From positions 1 through 6,151 of the forward strand of contig JAEDIG010000141.1 in the NCBI GenBank assembly GCA_016292545.1: 6,151 nucleotides of DNA, given 5' to 3'. Origin of the DNA: Bacteroidaceae bacterium. Lineage in GTDB: Bacteria; Bacteroidota; Bacteroidia; Bacteroidales; Bacteroidaceae. The translations under genes and the position numbers were made by a program. The notes beneath the pieces were generated by a model. It was not told where the DNA came from. It saw nothing but the letters and a program-made list of their open reading frames with translations, and searched no databases. Shown piece by piece: positions 1-6,151 of the stretch (position 1 is its first letter; each line of letters starts with the position of its first letter).

Positions 1-51
1 TCTCAAACACCAGTGGGGCAACCCGTGCCGGTTCGACCCCGGCTCTGGGTA
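1..51 (+). tRNA. tRNA-Leu (CAA), 3' part; 5' end lies outside the window
   Basis: The sequence begins inside the anticodon arm. Bases 2-8 read as a seven-base loop CTCAAAC with CAA at 4-6 as the anticodon; T1 and A9 can close the loop, and 9-13 is the 3' half of the anticodon stem. A long class II variable arm follows (GGG 15-17, loop 18-21, CCC 22-24), as expected for Leu. The T arm is complete: GCCGG 27-31, loop TTCGACC 32-38, CCGGC 39-43. The 3' acceptor strand is 44-50 and the discriminator A is 51. The next bases are CAG, so CCA is not encoded and must be added after transcription. Adapter for UUG leucine codons. The anticodon assignment depends on the loop placement because the 5' half is missing. 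Confidence 0.88.
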
Positions 52-58
52 CAGGATT

Positions 59-88
59 GGGGGAAAGAGTCAAATCTTTCCCCCTTTT
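59..88 (+). terminator. Intrinsic terminator after tRNA-Leu
   Basis: A perfect 10-bp stem (GGGGGAAAGA at 59-68 with TCTTTCCCCC at 75-84) closes a 6-base loop (69-74). TTTT at 85-88 and further T-rich sequence follow. It begins 8 bases after the discriminator base of the tRNA and most simply ends the tRNA transcript. The minus-strand operon stops at 423, more than 300 bases away, so this hairpin is unlikely to be its immediate terminator. Confidence 0.85.
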
Positions 89-422
89 CTCTAACTTTTT
101 CTTGGGGCATATCACCTGCTTTTTACATTTTCCGTCCGCACTTCTAGCGCAGGCAGAGGAATGGAAATAACGGTTGGGAGAAACACTTCGTTACAAACCT
201 GCGTACTCCGGATTCGTTTTGTAGTTTTGCGCAAACGATTCTCAACATACGTTCTTCCGGCTTGCCAACCATAATGGTCAACCAATTTTTCAACTGTCCT
301 GGTCCCAACTCCGGATTGTCACTGAATGAAGACTGCACCTGTGTACAGCGGATAGGAAGATGCTATGACATTCCGTCTTTAGCTTCTCACGACAAGGGCT
401 TGGGGATTTTCCTGCTCCAGCC
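89..422. other. Intergenic stretch without a supportable gene
   Basis: This 334-base gap separates the tRNA terminator from the stop codon of the DUF3843 gene. I see no RNA gene, IS end, or clear terminator for the minus-strand operon. The only frame of note is on the minus strand, 338 to 144 (64 codons, GTG start, in-frame stop upstream at 365-363). Its translation has fairly normal protein-like composition (for example KPEERMLRIV and KLQNESGVRRF), but I recognise no family and see no promoter or ribosome binding site. It could be a remnant, a small hypothetical gene or chance. Confidence 0.6.
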
Positions 423-1880
423 TCAGAAATCGTGGTCGTAATAATGGTGCCTGCGATGGTTCCGTGCTATGAAGTCAATGTTGAGCGTAAATATCATGTT
501 GCCTAGTCTATTGGGATTGTGACTGCTGAGGTCTCCGTCCTGCAGCATCTCGTTTTCGAGCAGATAATGGAGCAGTTCAGGATGCACCATTCCGATATTG
601 ACTACCGTATTTATGGTTTCTGTCTGCAGGGTGCTTGCGTCACATTTCCGATAGAATGGGTTGTATTCGCACTTTATTACATGAATGATGTGTGGCGCGA
701 ATATGATGCCGGCTTTTTCTGATATGAAAGACACCTGCGACCCGCTTGGCAGCTGGTCGATGATTTCTTCCGTGTCAAGCTCCGGAGCCACCTTCTCCAG
801 CCACTCGGTGAGCTGGCTGGTATTCTCAAAGAAGGCCAGACGTTTCCCGCCGGTCCTTTCCATATAGATGGGATATGCATGTTCGTATGAATCATTGAGT
901 TCCTCTTTGCGTTTGCAGATGCCATCGTAGGTTTTCCTGCTGGTCTTGAACATGGCTCCATTCATCTCCCAGCCGTTGTTTCCATACTTTACCAGGGCTG
1001 TGGACACATATTCGCCTTTGCGGAACATTTCCGGATGAATAATCTCCAGTTTGTACTCCTCACCCGTTGTGTCCTTCAGTATGGCGTAGCGACCAACCGT
1101 CTCTGCCACCTTAAAAGCGTCTTGTTGGCAATACTCCAGTTTTCTGAGTTTCTTCGCCTCCTCCATCATCCTGTTGTTTTTATACATTTCTGCCAGCCAC
1201 AGATGGGGCAACAGAGCCATCGGGCCGATTTCTGATGTCATGATGAATGCTGTTTCTGCGTAGTATGTGGATTCGCGCTTGTTGAAATGTGTGGAATAGC
1301 GGTCCATAAGCTGTTCCATCTTTTCTTCCGACAACGGGGAGCAAAGCAGATAGGAACGCCTGAGCCATATCAACACATGTTTCAGCTTGAAGTAATCGTT
1401 TGCTGTATCGATATTATAGATGAAGCCATACAAATCCTCATTTATGTCCACCTCGTCATCCTCTGTCAGCACGTCCATGATGAGCGTGGCAGCATCTTCC
1501 CCCATGGCCAGAGGGTTGAGAAAACGGTCGTCAAAGTTTCTTGATATGACGAGCCACACCAGCAGCTCTACTTCCTGGGCATCAACATCGTCGTCGTCTG
1601 ATTCATAGGGATTGTCAAAGAATGGCAAGGGACGAAGATAGGCTCTCATGTGTTGGCCAACAAATGCATTCCACAGCCCTATACCCGACACCTTGTCCTC
1701 GTAGTATATGGCTGCGTTGACGGCAATTTCCTTTTTCAGCTCGTCCGCTTCAGGCAATGCGATGTATAAATCCTTTATTTTTTCGTAAATCCTGTTGGCC
1801 ACATCTATATACATGGGGCATGGCTGGATGCCGGCGGGGTAATAAGGGGCAAAGTCGTATGGGAATATTTTTTGTTTCAT
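423..1880 (-). CDS. DUF3843 family protein, function unknown
   Basis: A 485-residue protein of unknown function, probably cytosolic: there is no signal peptide or clear membrane segment. I assign it to DUF3843, a Bacteroidales family of similar size, from remembered features: an N-terminal PYDFAPYYP stretch followed by YIDVANRIY (24-32), GLWNAFVGQH then LPFF (68-88), a FLNPLA segment (120-125), a central KRLAFFENTSQLTEWL segment (346-361), and a C-terminal NPFYRKCDA...LNIDFIARN pattern (407-474). An acidic patch SDDDD lies at 94-98 and the tail is His/Tyr/Asp rich (HRRHHYYDHDF). I chose ATG 1880-1878 because it overlaps the stop of the upstream ATPase gene as ATGA and gives a family-like N-terminus. 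The GTG at 1907 would add nine residues and a 31-base overlap, which is less likely. It is the second gene of a two-gene operon and probably depends on translation of the first. I know of no catalytic motif here; the family call rests on recall, not a search. Confidence 0.8.
   Translation of the reverse strand: MKQKIFPYDFAPYYPAGIQPCPMYIDVANRIYEKIKDLYIALPEADELKKEIAVNAAIYYEDKVSGIGLWNAFVGQHMRAYLRPLPFFDNPYESDDDDVDAQEVELLVWLVISRNFDDRFLNPLAMGEDAATLIMDVLTEDDEVDINEDLYGFIYNIDTANDYFKLKHVLIWLRRSYLLCSPLSEEKMEQLMDRYSTHFNKRESTYYAETAFIMTSEIGPMALLPHLWLAEMYKNNRMMEEAKKLRKLEYCQQDAFKVAETVGRYAILKDTTGEEYKLEIIHPEMFRKGEYVSTALVKYGNNGWEMNGAMFKTSRKTYDGICKRKEELNDSYEHAYPIYMERTGGKRLAFFENTSQLTEWLEKVAPELDTEEIIDQLPSGSQVSFISEKAGIIFAPHIIHVIKCEYNPFYRKCDASTLQTETINTVVNIGMVHPELLHYLLENEMLQDGDLSSHNPNRLGNMIFTLNIDFIARNHRRHHYYDHDF
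1877..1880 (-). promoter_or_regulatory. ATGA stop/start overlap coupling the two minus-strand genes
   Basis: Read on the minus strand, the start codon of the DUF3843 gene (1880-1878) shares two bases with the TGA stop (1879-1877) of the ATPase gene. A 4-base overlap of this kind normally means one transcript and reinitiation or translational coupling, keeping the two products in linked amounts. No Shine-Dalgarno-like purine run is obvious just upstream, which is common in Bacteroidota. Confidence 0.85.
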
Positions 1881-3490
1881 GATGCTTGCGTTTTTTCTAT
1901 TTTGCACGAATGCTGCTTTGACTCCTTGTCGTAGTTGATGCCCACGAGGAGGATGTCGCCACTGTAGTCGGCAATCTTGGCTGGATAATTCTTCTGTTTT
2001 ATCTGGTCGATGGCGGTTTCTGCGGAATGGTTGTATTTCAGCTCGATGACGAGTGCCGGCTTGGAAACATTGCGGTGGGGAATCAATACAAGGTCGGCAT
2101 AGCCCTTTCCTGTGGCATATTCACGATGAATGACGTATTCGTTCTTCGCCCAGATATAGGCTACTGAAAGCACGCAGGCAAGAGAGTTCTCGTCGTTGTA
2201 GGCAAGGATGCTGGTGTTCTCATCGTGGGCAAGTTCGATGGCTTTAGCCACAGCCCGCTCGTTGCCGGAGATGGTGGCGGCAAGGAGATTGCGGGATGCA
2301 GTAATCACATCAACAAGGCGCGTCCAAGATGTGTCCTCAACCGCATTCAGGAACTCATCGGCAACCTCCTTGTTCGGAATATAGCATTCGTACGTATCAT
2401 CGTCGTAGGCCAAATAGCCAAGATGGATAAGCACCGTCAGCACGTCATTCTTACTCCTCACAATGTTCATGTCATTCTGAAACTTCGTGGTGTTGACATA
2501 CACACGCTCCCCCGACAGTATCCTCACTATGTCGTCCTTAAGCCCGTCGAAATTCATCTGGATATAAGTCCTCACCGAGTCGTATGCACCAGTTGTTGAC
2601 CAATAGCTTTTGCAAGTTCCGCGCTGCAAGGCTTTCATGACGGAATAGGGATTGTAGATGGATTTCTCCCTGCCGATGCTGTATCCGTCATACCACAGTT
2701 TCAGGTCCTCCATCGACGCATTATGCTGTCTTGCCAGCGCAAGGACCTCCTCCTCGGTAAATCCGTAGCATGAGGCAAGACGAGCAGGGTCTATCATGGA
2801 ATATTCGTTGAAGTTGTTCAATGCCGACTCGGTGTTGTACTTCTTTATGGGCAGGATGCCTGTGAGATAGGCTCCCGCAAAAACCTCGTCGGAATCCTGT
2901 GTCTTGAACAGACGGCGGAGCAGCATCACATATTCGTCCATAATGGTGGGAGCAACCGTTTCGGGGTCGCCCTTCATCCTCTGCCGGCTGGGGAACTCGC
3001 GGCAGATGGCATCCCATTCGTCGATGATGAAGAAGAACCTTTCTCCCGTGGCGTTATGTATTGCCGCAAGCACTCCCATAAGATCTGTTGTATCCGAATA
3101 GTCCACATCGGGGAAACACTTCTTCAGCTCAGAACACATTTCGTCCTGAATGTTACGTACGATATTCACACGCAGTTCCGGCCGTGCGGTGAACGAGGTC
3201 ACGTCAAGATAGAGCACACTGTACTTGTTCAAGTATGTCTCGAACGTCTTGTCCAGCTCCGCCTTCAGTCCCACAAACAGCTCCCGCGAGCTGCACGACT
3301 TGTCGTAGTATGCGCACAGCATCTTTGCCGCCATCGACTTGCCGAACCGCCGGCAACGGGTGACGCAGCTATAACGGCGCTCGGTGTTGAGCGTAGCATT
3401 GATTAATGGTATCAGCGATGTCTTGTCAACGTATTCACTGTTGACAATATCACGAAACGCATTATTCCCTTTATTTATATATGTGCCCAT
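1877..3490 (-). CDS. AAA-ATPase_like protein with C-terminal PD-(D/E)XK nuclease-like domain (PDDEXK_9)
   Basis: A 537-residue cytosolic protein with the two-domain layout of the AAA-ATPase_like/DUF1703 family, which is often present in many copies in Bacteroidales and anaerobic Firmicutes; its role is not established. The N-terminus MGTYINKGNNAFRDIV...YVDKTSLI is typical. The nucleotide-binding loop is TRCRRFGKS (44-52, with K51 and S52), where the family usually has RPRRFGKS. The Walker B-like segment is FFFIIDEWD (152-160; D157, E158). Further landmarks are LTGILPIKKY (209-218), LWYDGY (265-270) and YNPYSV (279-284). The C-terminal nuclease-like core keeps D466 in GYADL, E483 and K485 in VIELKY, and Q496/Y502 in QIKQKNY, so the active site looks intact. 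I chose ATG at 3490 because it gives the family N-terminus. The farther TTG at 3526 sits at the predicted transcription start and would leave no leader. It is first in the operon with the DUF3843 gene. Nuclease activity is inferred from motifs only. Confidence 0.93.
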   Translation of the reverse strand: MGTYINKGNNAFRDIVNSEYVDKTSLIPLINATLNTERRYSCVTRCRRFGKSMAAKMLCAYYDKSCSSRELFVGLKAELDKTFETYLNKYSVLYLDVTSFTARPELRVNIVRNIQDEMCSELKKCFPDVDYSDTTDLMGVLAAIHNATGERFFFIIDEWDAICREFPSRQRMKGDPETVAPTIMDEYVMLLRRLFKTQDSDEVFAGAYLTGILPIKKYNTESALNNFNEYSMIDPARLASCYGFTEEEVLALARQHNASMEDLKLWYDGYSIGREKSIYNPYSVMKALQRGTCKSYWSTTGAYDSVRTYIQMNFDGLKDDIVRILSGERVYVNTTKFQNDMNIVRSKNDVLTVLIHLGYLAYDDDTYECYIPNKEVADEFLNAVEDTSWTRLVDVITASRNLLAATISGNERAVAKAIELAHDENTSILAYNDENSLACVLSVAYIWAKNEYVIHREYATGKGYADLVLIPHRNVSKPALVIELKYNHSAETAIDQIKQKNYPAKIADYSGDILLVGINYDKESKQHSCKIEKTQAS

Positions 3491-3533
3491 AGTCTTTCGG
3501 CAATCGCAGGAGAGATTAGCCTGCAACCGTTTG

Positions 3534-3565
3534 CAAAGTTACAACACTTTCATCTATTGTACAAT
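3534..3565 (-). promoter_or_regulatory. Bacteroidota-type promoter for the ATPase/DUF3843 operon
   Basis: On the minus strand a TAACTTTG box (3541-3534) matches the TAnnTTTG -7 consensus of the Bacteroidota primary sigma factor exactly. An ATTG (3565-3562) lies 20 bases upstream, fitting the -33 TTG element. The start of transcription would be near 3528, giving a leader of about 38 bases before the ATG at 3490. It is the only promoter I see for the two genes. The assignment comes from consensus match and position. Confidence 0.7.
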
Positions 3566-3625
3566 CCTTCAAAAGGGCGATTTTTCTGCATTTGCAAATA
3601 TTTAACAAATATGCGCTTCTGAGAA

Positions 3626-3708
3626 CTGTTCAGCTAAAGGGCAGATTGGGTGTCTGTCGGTTACCCTTTCGGAGTGCAGGGTGTCCGATTCTCTCTTTCG
3701 CTGAACAG
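3626..3708. repeat. Long imperfect inverted repeat / candidate structured element
   Basis: Arms CTGTTCAGCTAAAG (3626-3639) and CTTTCGCTGAACAG (3695-3708) are complementary at 13 of 14 positions. Pairing continues inward with two single-base bulges (C3642, T3689) through 3640-3649 and 3685-3694, making a stem of about 23 base pairs. The loop region carries a direct repeat, GGGTGTCTG (3648-3656) and GGGTGTCCG (3679-3687). It also carries an ACCC (3663-3666) that could pair with GGGT of either copy (3648-3651 or 3679-3682). The element lies between the two predicted divergent promoters, so it is outside both predicted leaders. It could be a small RNA, a protein-binding or cruciform site, a leader structure if the + strand gene starts farther upstream, or a dispersed intergenic repeat. 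I do not recognise it as a known RNA family. Confidence 0.6.
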
Positions 3709-3788
3709 CAGCGGCAACGCTTTTGCCTACAAAAAAACGTTTATCGTAGTTAATGTGCGTTAAAAATGATAATATTCCAGATGATTCT

Positions 3789-3820
3789 TTTGGCCCACAT
3801 TGTTTTTTTTATCAAATTTG
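3789..3820 (+). promoter_or_regulatory. Candidate promoter for the secreted-protein gene
   Basis: TTTG at 3789-3792 is followed 20 bases later by CAAATTTG (3813-3820), which differs from the Bacteroidota TAnnTTTG box only in its first base. Transcription would start near 3826, leaving an AT-rich leader of roughly 75 bases before the ATG at 3902. No purine-rich ribosome binding site is seen in front of that ATG. It is a weaker match than the promoter on the other strand. Confidence 0.4.
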
Positions 3821-3901
3821 CCGAAGAAATCGTCAGAATGACGCCTACATGACCATAGGATTATGATTTTTTATCGTTAAACAACTCTAATAACCAAATC
3901 A

Positions 3902-6151
3902 ATGAAGAAAAAATTACTTTTCATCATGGTGGCCCTTCTTTCCAGCCTCGGTATGCAGGCTGAGAAATATAAGGACTATGATGTGTTTTATGCCCGCGGC
4001 GGACTGGTGGGTGTAGATAACTGGGCAGACACCCAGGAGTATCCGCTCTATTATGTGGAGGAGACCGGCTTCTATGAAGGAGATGTGGATGTGGTCTACT
4101 ACACCATGGACGATGCCGTCACCAACGGCTGGTATGGTTGCCGTGGCGACCTGTTCTTTCAGGATCCCAGTGGCCTGATATGGGGATGTGAAACCAACAC
4201 CGACCGGTTCATCACTCCTGCCACGGGGGCGAAGGGACTGAGCCTGCAACCCACCCAAACCAATCATGTATTCCAGTGTATGGGCGGCAAGTACCATATT
4301 GCACTCGACCTCACCAACCGCCGGCTCTATGCTTCGGGCGTTGACCCCAAGTGGGAGGATTTCGTGTATGTGGTGGGCACGTTGCCCGAGAAGACATGGG
4401 ACCTTGGCTATTCGGGTGCCCGTCTGGAGTATCAGGGCGAAGCCGTTTACAAGGGTGAAGTGCAGTTGCTGGCCGGCGATAGCGGCTACGGCGAATTTCT
4501 GGTGGACGCTTCGCTCCAGGGGCCGGAGGATGCACGCTATGCCGCTCCCGAGCAGGGCACGATGGTGCGCCATGGAGAGTCTGTTGCCACACAGCGCTAT
4601 TTTGGAGGCAATGCCTTCTTCGTGAGCCCAGGATATTATGAGATTACCTTCGATGCCAGTGAACAGACCATCCGGCTGCGCGACCTTACTCTTGCCATTG
4701 TGCTTGCAGGCATGGGCGAGGAGTGGAGCGGCCTCGACTGCGGTTTCCTTCAGGAGATTGCGGATAACAAAGAGGCCACGGCCGACCAGATTGACTGGGG
4801 GAAGGCATACATATCCTTGGCAGAGAAGGTCTTTTCCATACGTCAGTACCTGGCCGAGCACACCGATTTCTCGGGGGCAGGCCGCACAATGCTGGAGGAG
4901 TATCTGGAGGATGACTATGCTCCCGGAGAGAACGGATACCCCAACGGCAGTTTCATCCACATCTGGGAGAATCATACCCTTGACCTCGAAAGCGTGAAGG
5001 CCGAGCTGGCCTATGTAGACCAGCTTCTGGAGGTAGCCATGAAGGGCGGCCTGCAGGAGGGCGCCGACATCACGGCCATGCTGAAGAACGCCGACCTGAG
5101 TTCGGAAGAGGGCTGGAACATGACCCACAACGGCAGTCAGGCTGCTTTCGGACTGGCTGACGGGCAAACAATGGAATGCTGGAACGACAAGTCATACGAC
5201 ATGCACCAAACTGTCGTTGACCTCCCCAACGGAGTTTATGAGCTGGCCTTCAATGCGTATTACAGGCCATGCCCCATCGGCAATGGAGTGCCTGCAAAGA
5301 TTATACCGGCCAAGGTGTATATCAACGACTGGGCCATGAGCGTGAGAAGCATCATTAGCGATGCTGCTGCGGAGCAGCTCCACGAGACAGACTATTTTAC
5401 CGACTACGGCTATGTGCCCAACTCCATCTCGGGCGCTTGTGCAGCCTTCACCGCAGGACGCTATGCTCAGAAGATGTATGGCGTTGTGGCAAACGGCCAG
5501 ATGACTCTGGGTTTTGGATATGCCGGCGATCGCTATGAGGCTGACAACTGGTTTGCTCTGCGCGGGCTGAAACTCACCTATCTGGGCCAGACCGCCGAGG
5601 CCGTGGATGCAGCTCTGGAGGGCTACAAGACCACAGTGGGCGTGCTGGACGAATCGGTCGACAGCTATTACAGTTCCGCTTTGCGCACACAACTGGGTGA
5701 AGCCCTTGAGGCCGTGGCTGCCGCTGCTGGCTATGAGGCCAAGGTGGCCGCCTTGGCACAGGTGAACCAGCTGCTGAAGGACATTGACAACTGCAGCACT
5801 ATCTATGGCCAGATGACCGATGCCGTGGAGAAATACACGGGTGAACTGTATGTGGCTGCTGAGTCGGATCCTTCGTTCATCGACAGGGCCAACGAGATGT
5901 ATGCCTTCAGCGATGAAATGTGGGAAAAAGTGCTTGCGGGTGCCTACACCATGGAAGAGGCTGCCGCCATCTATGCCGAGTATGCCGACAAGTGGAGGGA
6001 GTTTGATGTCATCTATGCATGCGGCGGATTGCTGGGCATTGGCAACTGGGCACGCACGGATGCTTATCCCTTGCGTTTCAATGTGGAGACAGGATGCTAT
6101 GAGGGCGAGGTGAAGTTTGCACCCCGCTATCTGGGCGAAAGCTCTGTGAAC
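3902..6151 (+). CDS. Large secreted modular protein with SusE/SusF-like and jelly-roll modules, N-terminal part (runs off the window)
   Basis: The frame is open for 750 codons from ATG 3902 with no stop before the window end. Residues 1-20 (MKKKLLFIMVALLSSLGMQA) form a Sec signal peptide with no lipobox cysteine, so export to the periplasm or beyond is likely without lipid anchoring here. Modules I can make out: a SusE/SusF-like beta-sandwich at about 27-145 (opens DVFYARGGLVG, closes YHIALDLTNRRLYA); a second at about 153-260 (opens FVYVVGTL, then YKGEVQLL, closes YYEITFDASEQTIRL); a helical stretch at about 273-390; a jelly-roll/carbohydrate-binding-like module at about 390-562 (GADITAMLKNADL, EEGWN, QTVVDLPNGVYELAF, GYVPNS, LRGLKLTYLG); a second helical stretch, Ala- and Glu-rich, at about 563-700; then a third SusE/SusF-like module starting at 702 that copies the first. 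Such modules are common in Bacteroidales surface proteins and often bind glycans, but no ligand can be named. The true length, and whether a type IX secretion C-terminal signal or anchor exists, lie outside the window. Long minus-strand frames within it are shadows. Confidence 0.9.
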   Translation, partial: MKKKLLFIMVALLSSLGMQAEKYKDYDVFYARGGLVGVDNWADTQEYPLYYVEETGFYEGDVDVVYYTMDDAVTNGWYGCRGDLFFQDPSGLIWGCETNTDRFITPATGAKGLSLQPTQTNHVFQCMGGKYHIALDLTNRRLYASGVDPKWEDFVYVVGTLPEKTWDLGYSGARLEYQGEAVYKGEVQLLAGDSGYGEFLVDASLQGPEDARYAAPEQGTMVRHGESVATQRYFGGNAFFVSPGYYEITFDASEQTIRLRDLTLAIVLAGMGEEWSGLDCGFLQEIADNKEATADQIDWGKAYISLAEKVFSIRQYLAEHTDFSGAGRTMLEEYLEDDYAPGENGYPNGSFIHIWENHTLDLESVKAELAYVDQLLEVAMKGGLQEGADITAMLKNADLSSEEGWNMTHNGSQAAFGLADGQTMECWNDKSYDMHQTVVDLPNGVYELAFNAYYRPCPIGNGVPAKIIPAKVYINDWAMSVRSIISDAAAEQLHETDYFTDYGYVPNSISGACAAFTAGRYAQKMYGVVANGQMTLGFGYAGDRYEADNWFALRGLKLTYLGQTAEAVDAALEGYKTTVGVLDESVDSYYSSALRTQLGEALEAVAAAAGYEAKVAALAQVNQLLKDIDNCSTIYGQMTDAVEKYTGELYVAAESDPSFIDRANEMYAFSDEMWEKVLAGAYTMEEAAAIYAEYADKWREFDVIYACGGLLGIGNWARTDAYPLRFNVETGCYEGEVKFAPRYLGESSVN
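3980..4087 (+). repeat. First copy of long-period internal repeat (residues 27-62 of the secreted protein)
   Basis: This stretch encodes the opening of the first SusE/SusF-like module (GGLVGVDNWADT, then YPLYYVEETGFYEG). It aligns without gaps to residues 702-737, with 22 of 36 positions identical. The second module at about 153-190 has the same order of elements but is much more diverged. Confidence 0.85.
6005..6112 (+). repeat. Second copy of long-period internal repeat (residues 702-737)
   Basis: This is the start of the third SusE/SusF-like module, exactly 675 codons downstream of the first copy (GGLLGIGNWART, then YPLRFNVETGCYEG). After residue 737 similarity falls away before the window ends. 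The copy implies either a repeat of the whole multi-module unit or a closely related module used again. Confidence 0.85.

Larger units (their letters stand above)
3491..3901. other. Divergent intergenic region between the ATPase operon and the secreted-protein gene
   Basis: About 410 bases separate the two divergent start codons. The region is more AT-rich than the flanking genes. It holds a well-matched promoter for the minus-strand operon near 3534-3565, a 10-bp palindrome ATTTGCAAAT at 3590-3599, an 83-base inverted-repeat element at 3626-3708, a small inverted repeat GGCAA/TTGCC at 3713-3717 and 3723-3727, and a weaker candidate promoter for the + strand gene at 3789-3820. I see no convincing coding frame in it. 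Confidence 0.75.

Noticed and set aside
1..51. tRNA-Leu 3' end as an integration (att) site for the neighbouring genes
   Set aside because: I found no second copy of the tRNA 3' end in the window and no integrase gene, so there is no evidence of an integrated element here.
2225..2599. 124-codon + strand frame opposite the ATPase gene
   Set aside because: It lies wholly inside the well-supported ATPase-nuclease gene, and its translation shows no domain or start context.
3491..3526. N-terminal extension of the ATPase from the TTG at 3526
   Set aside because: The added twelve residues do not fit the family start MGTYIN, and the TTG coincides with the predicted transcription start.
3590..3599. 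Palindrome ATTTGCAAAT as an operator
   Set aside because: A single 10-bp AT-rich palindrome in an AT-rich spacer is not enough to call a regulator site.
3914..5167. 417-codon minus-strand frame inside the secreted-protein gene
   Set aside because: It is codon-aligned with the + strand gene, so its stops arise only where that gene uses TTA, CTA or TCA. Its end at 3914-3916 is the Leu-5 TTA codon, and the next in-frame stop upstream is the Ser-431 TCA at 5192-5194. The + frame has a signal peptide, recognisable modules and an internal repeat; this frame has none.
5192..5692. 166-codon minus-strand frame
   Set aside because: It is the same codon-aligned shadow, beginning just beyond the TCA codon at 5192-5194, with no recognisable protein features.
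1..6151. CRISPR array, insertion sequence or transposase
   Set aside because: There are no regularly spaced short repeats, no terminal inverted repeats flanking a transposase, and no transposase-like protein in any frame.

Overview
The window looks like chromosomal DNA of a Bacteroidota member of the order Bacteroidales, and a Prevotella-like genus is my best guess. The reasons are: proteins of Bacteroidales-typical families (DUF3843; an AAA-ATPase_like/PDDEXK_9 protein; a secreted modular protein with SusE/SusF-like and jelly-roll modules), promoters that fit the Bacteroidota pattern (TTG about 20 nt before TAnnTTTG) rather than -35/-10 boxes, no clear Shine-Dalgarno sequences, and a tRNA gene without an encoded CCA. 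The genus is inference.

Layout. Positions 1-51 are the 3' part of a tRNA-Leu gene (anticodon read as CAA) on the + strand, followed by a strong intrinsic terminator at 59-88. Positions 89-422 hold no gene I can support. Positions 423-3490 are a two-gene minus-strand operon. It is read from a promoter at about 3534-3565: first an ATPase-nuclease fusion protein (3490-1877), then a DUF3843 protein (1880-423). The two genes overlap as ATGA, so the second is probably translationally coupled to the first.

Positions 3491-3901 form a divergent intergenic region. It carries the promoter of the minus-strand operon, a long imperfect hairpin-forming inverted repeat (3626-3708), and a weaker candidate promoter for the + strand gene (3789-3820). 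From 3902 to the window end one reading frame stays open for 750 codons. It encodes the N-terminal part of a large secreted protein with a signal peptide, two SusE/SusF-like beta-sandwich modules, a helical segment, a jelly-roll-like module, a second helical segment, and the start of a third SusE/SusF-like module that closely copies the first. This gene has no stop in the window and continues beyond it. The long minus-strand frames inside it are codon-aligned shadows.

How the parts relate: the ATPase and DUF3843 proteins are probably made together and may act together, but neither family has an established function known to me. The secreted protein is transcribed away from them and is likely a surface or extracellular binding protein. 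Most worth a second look are the ATGA-coupled ATPase-nuclease/DUF3843 pair, the structured element between the divergent promoters, and the long-period repeat architecture of the secreted protein.
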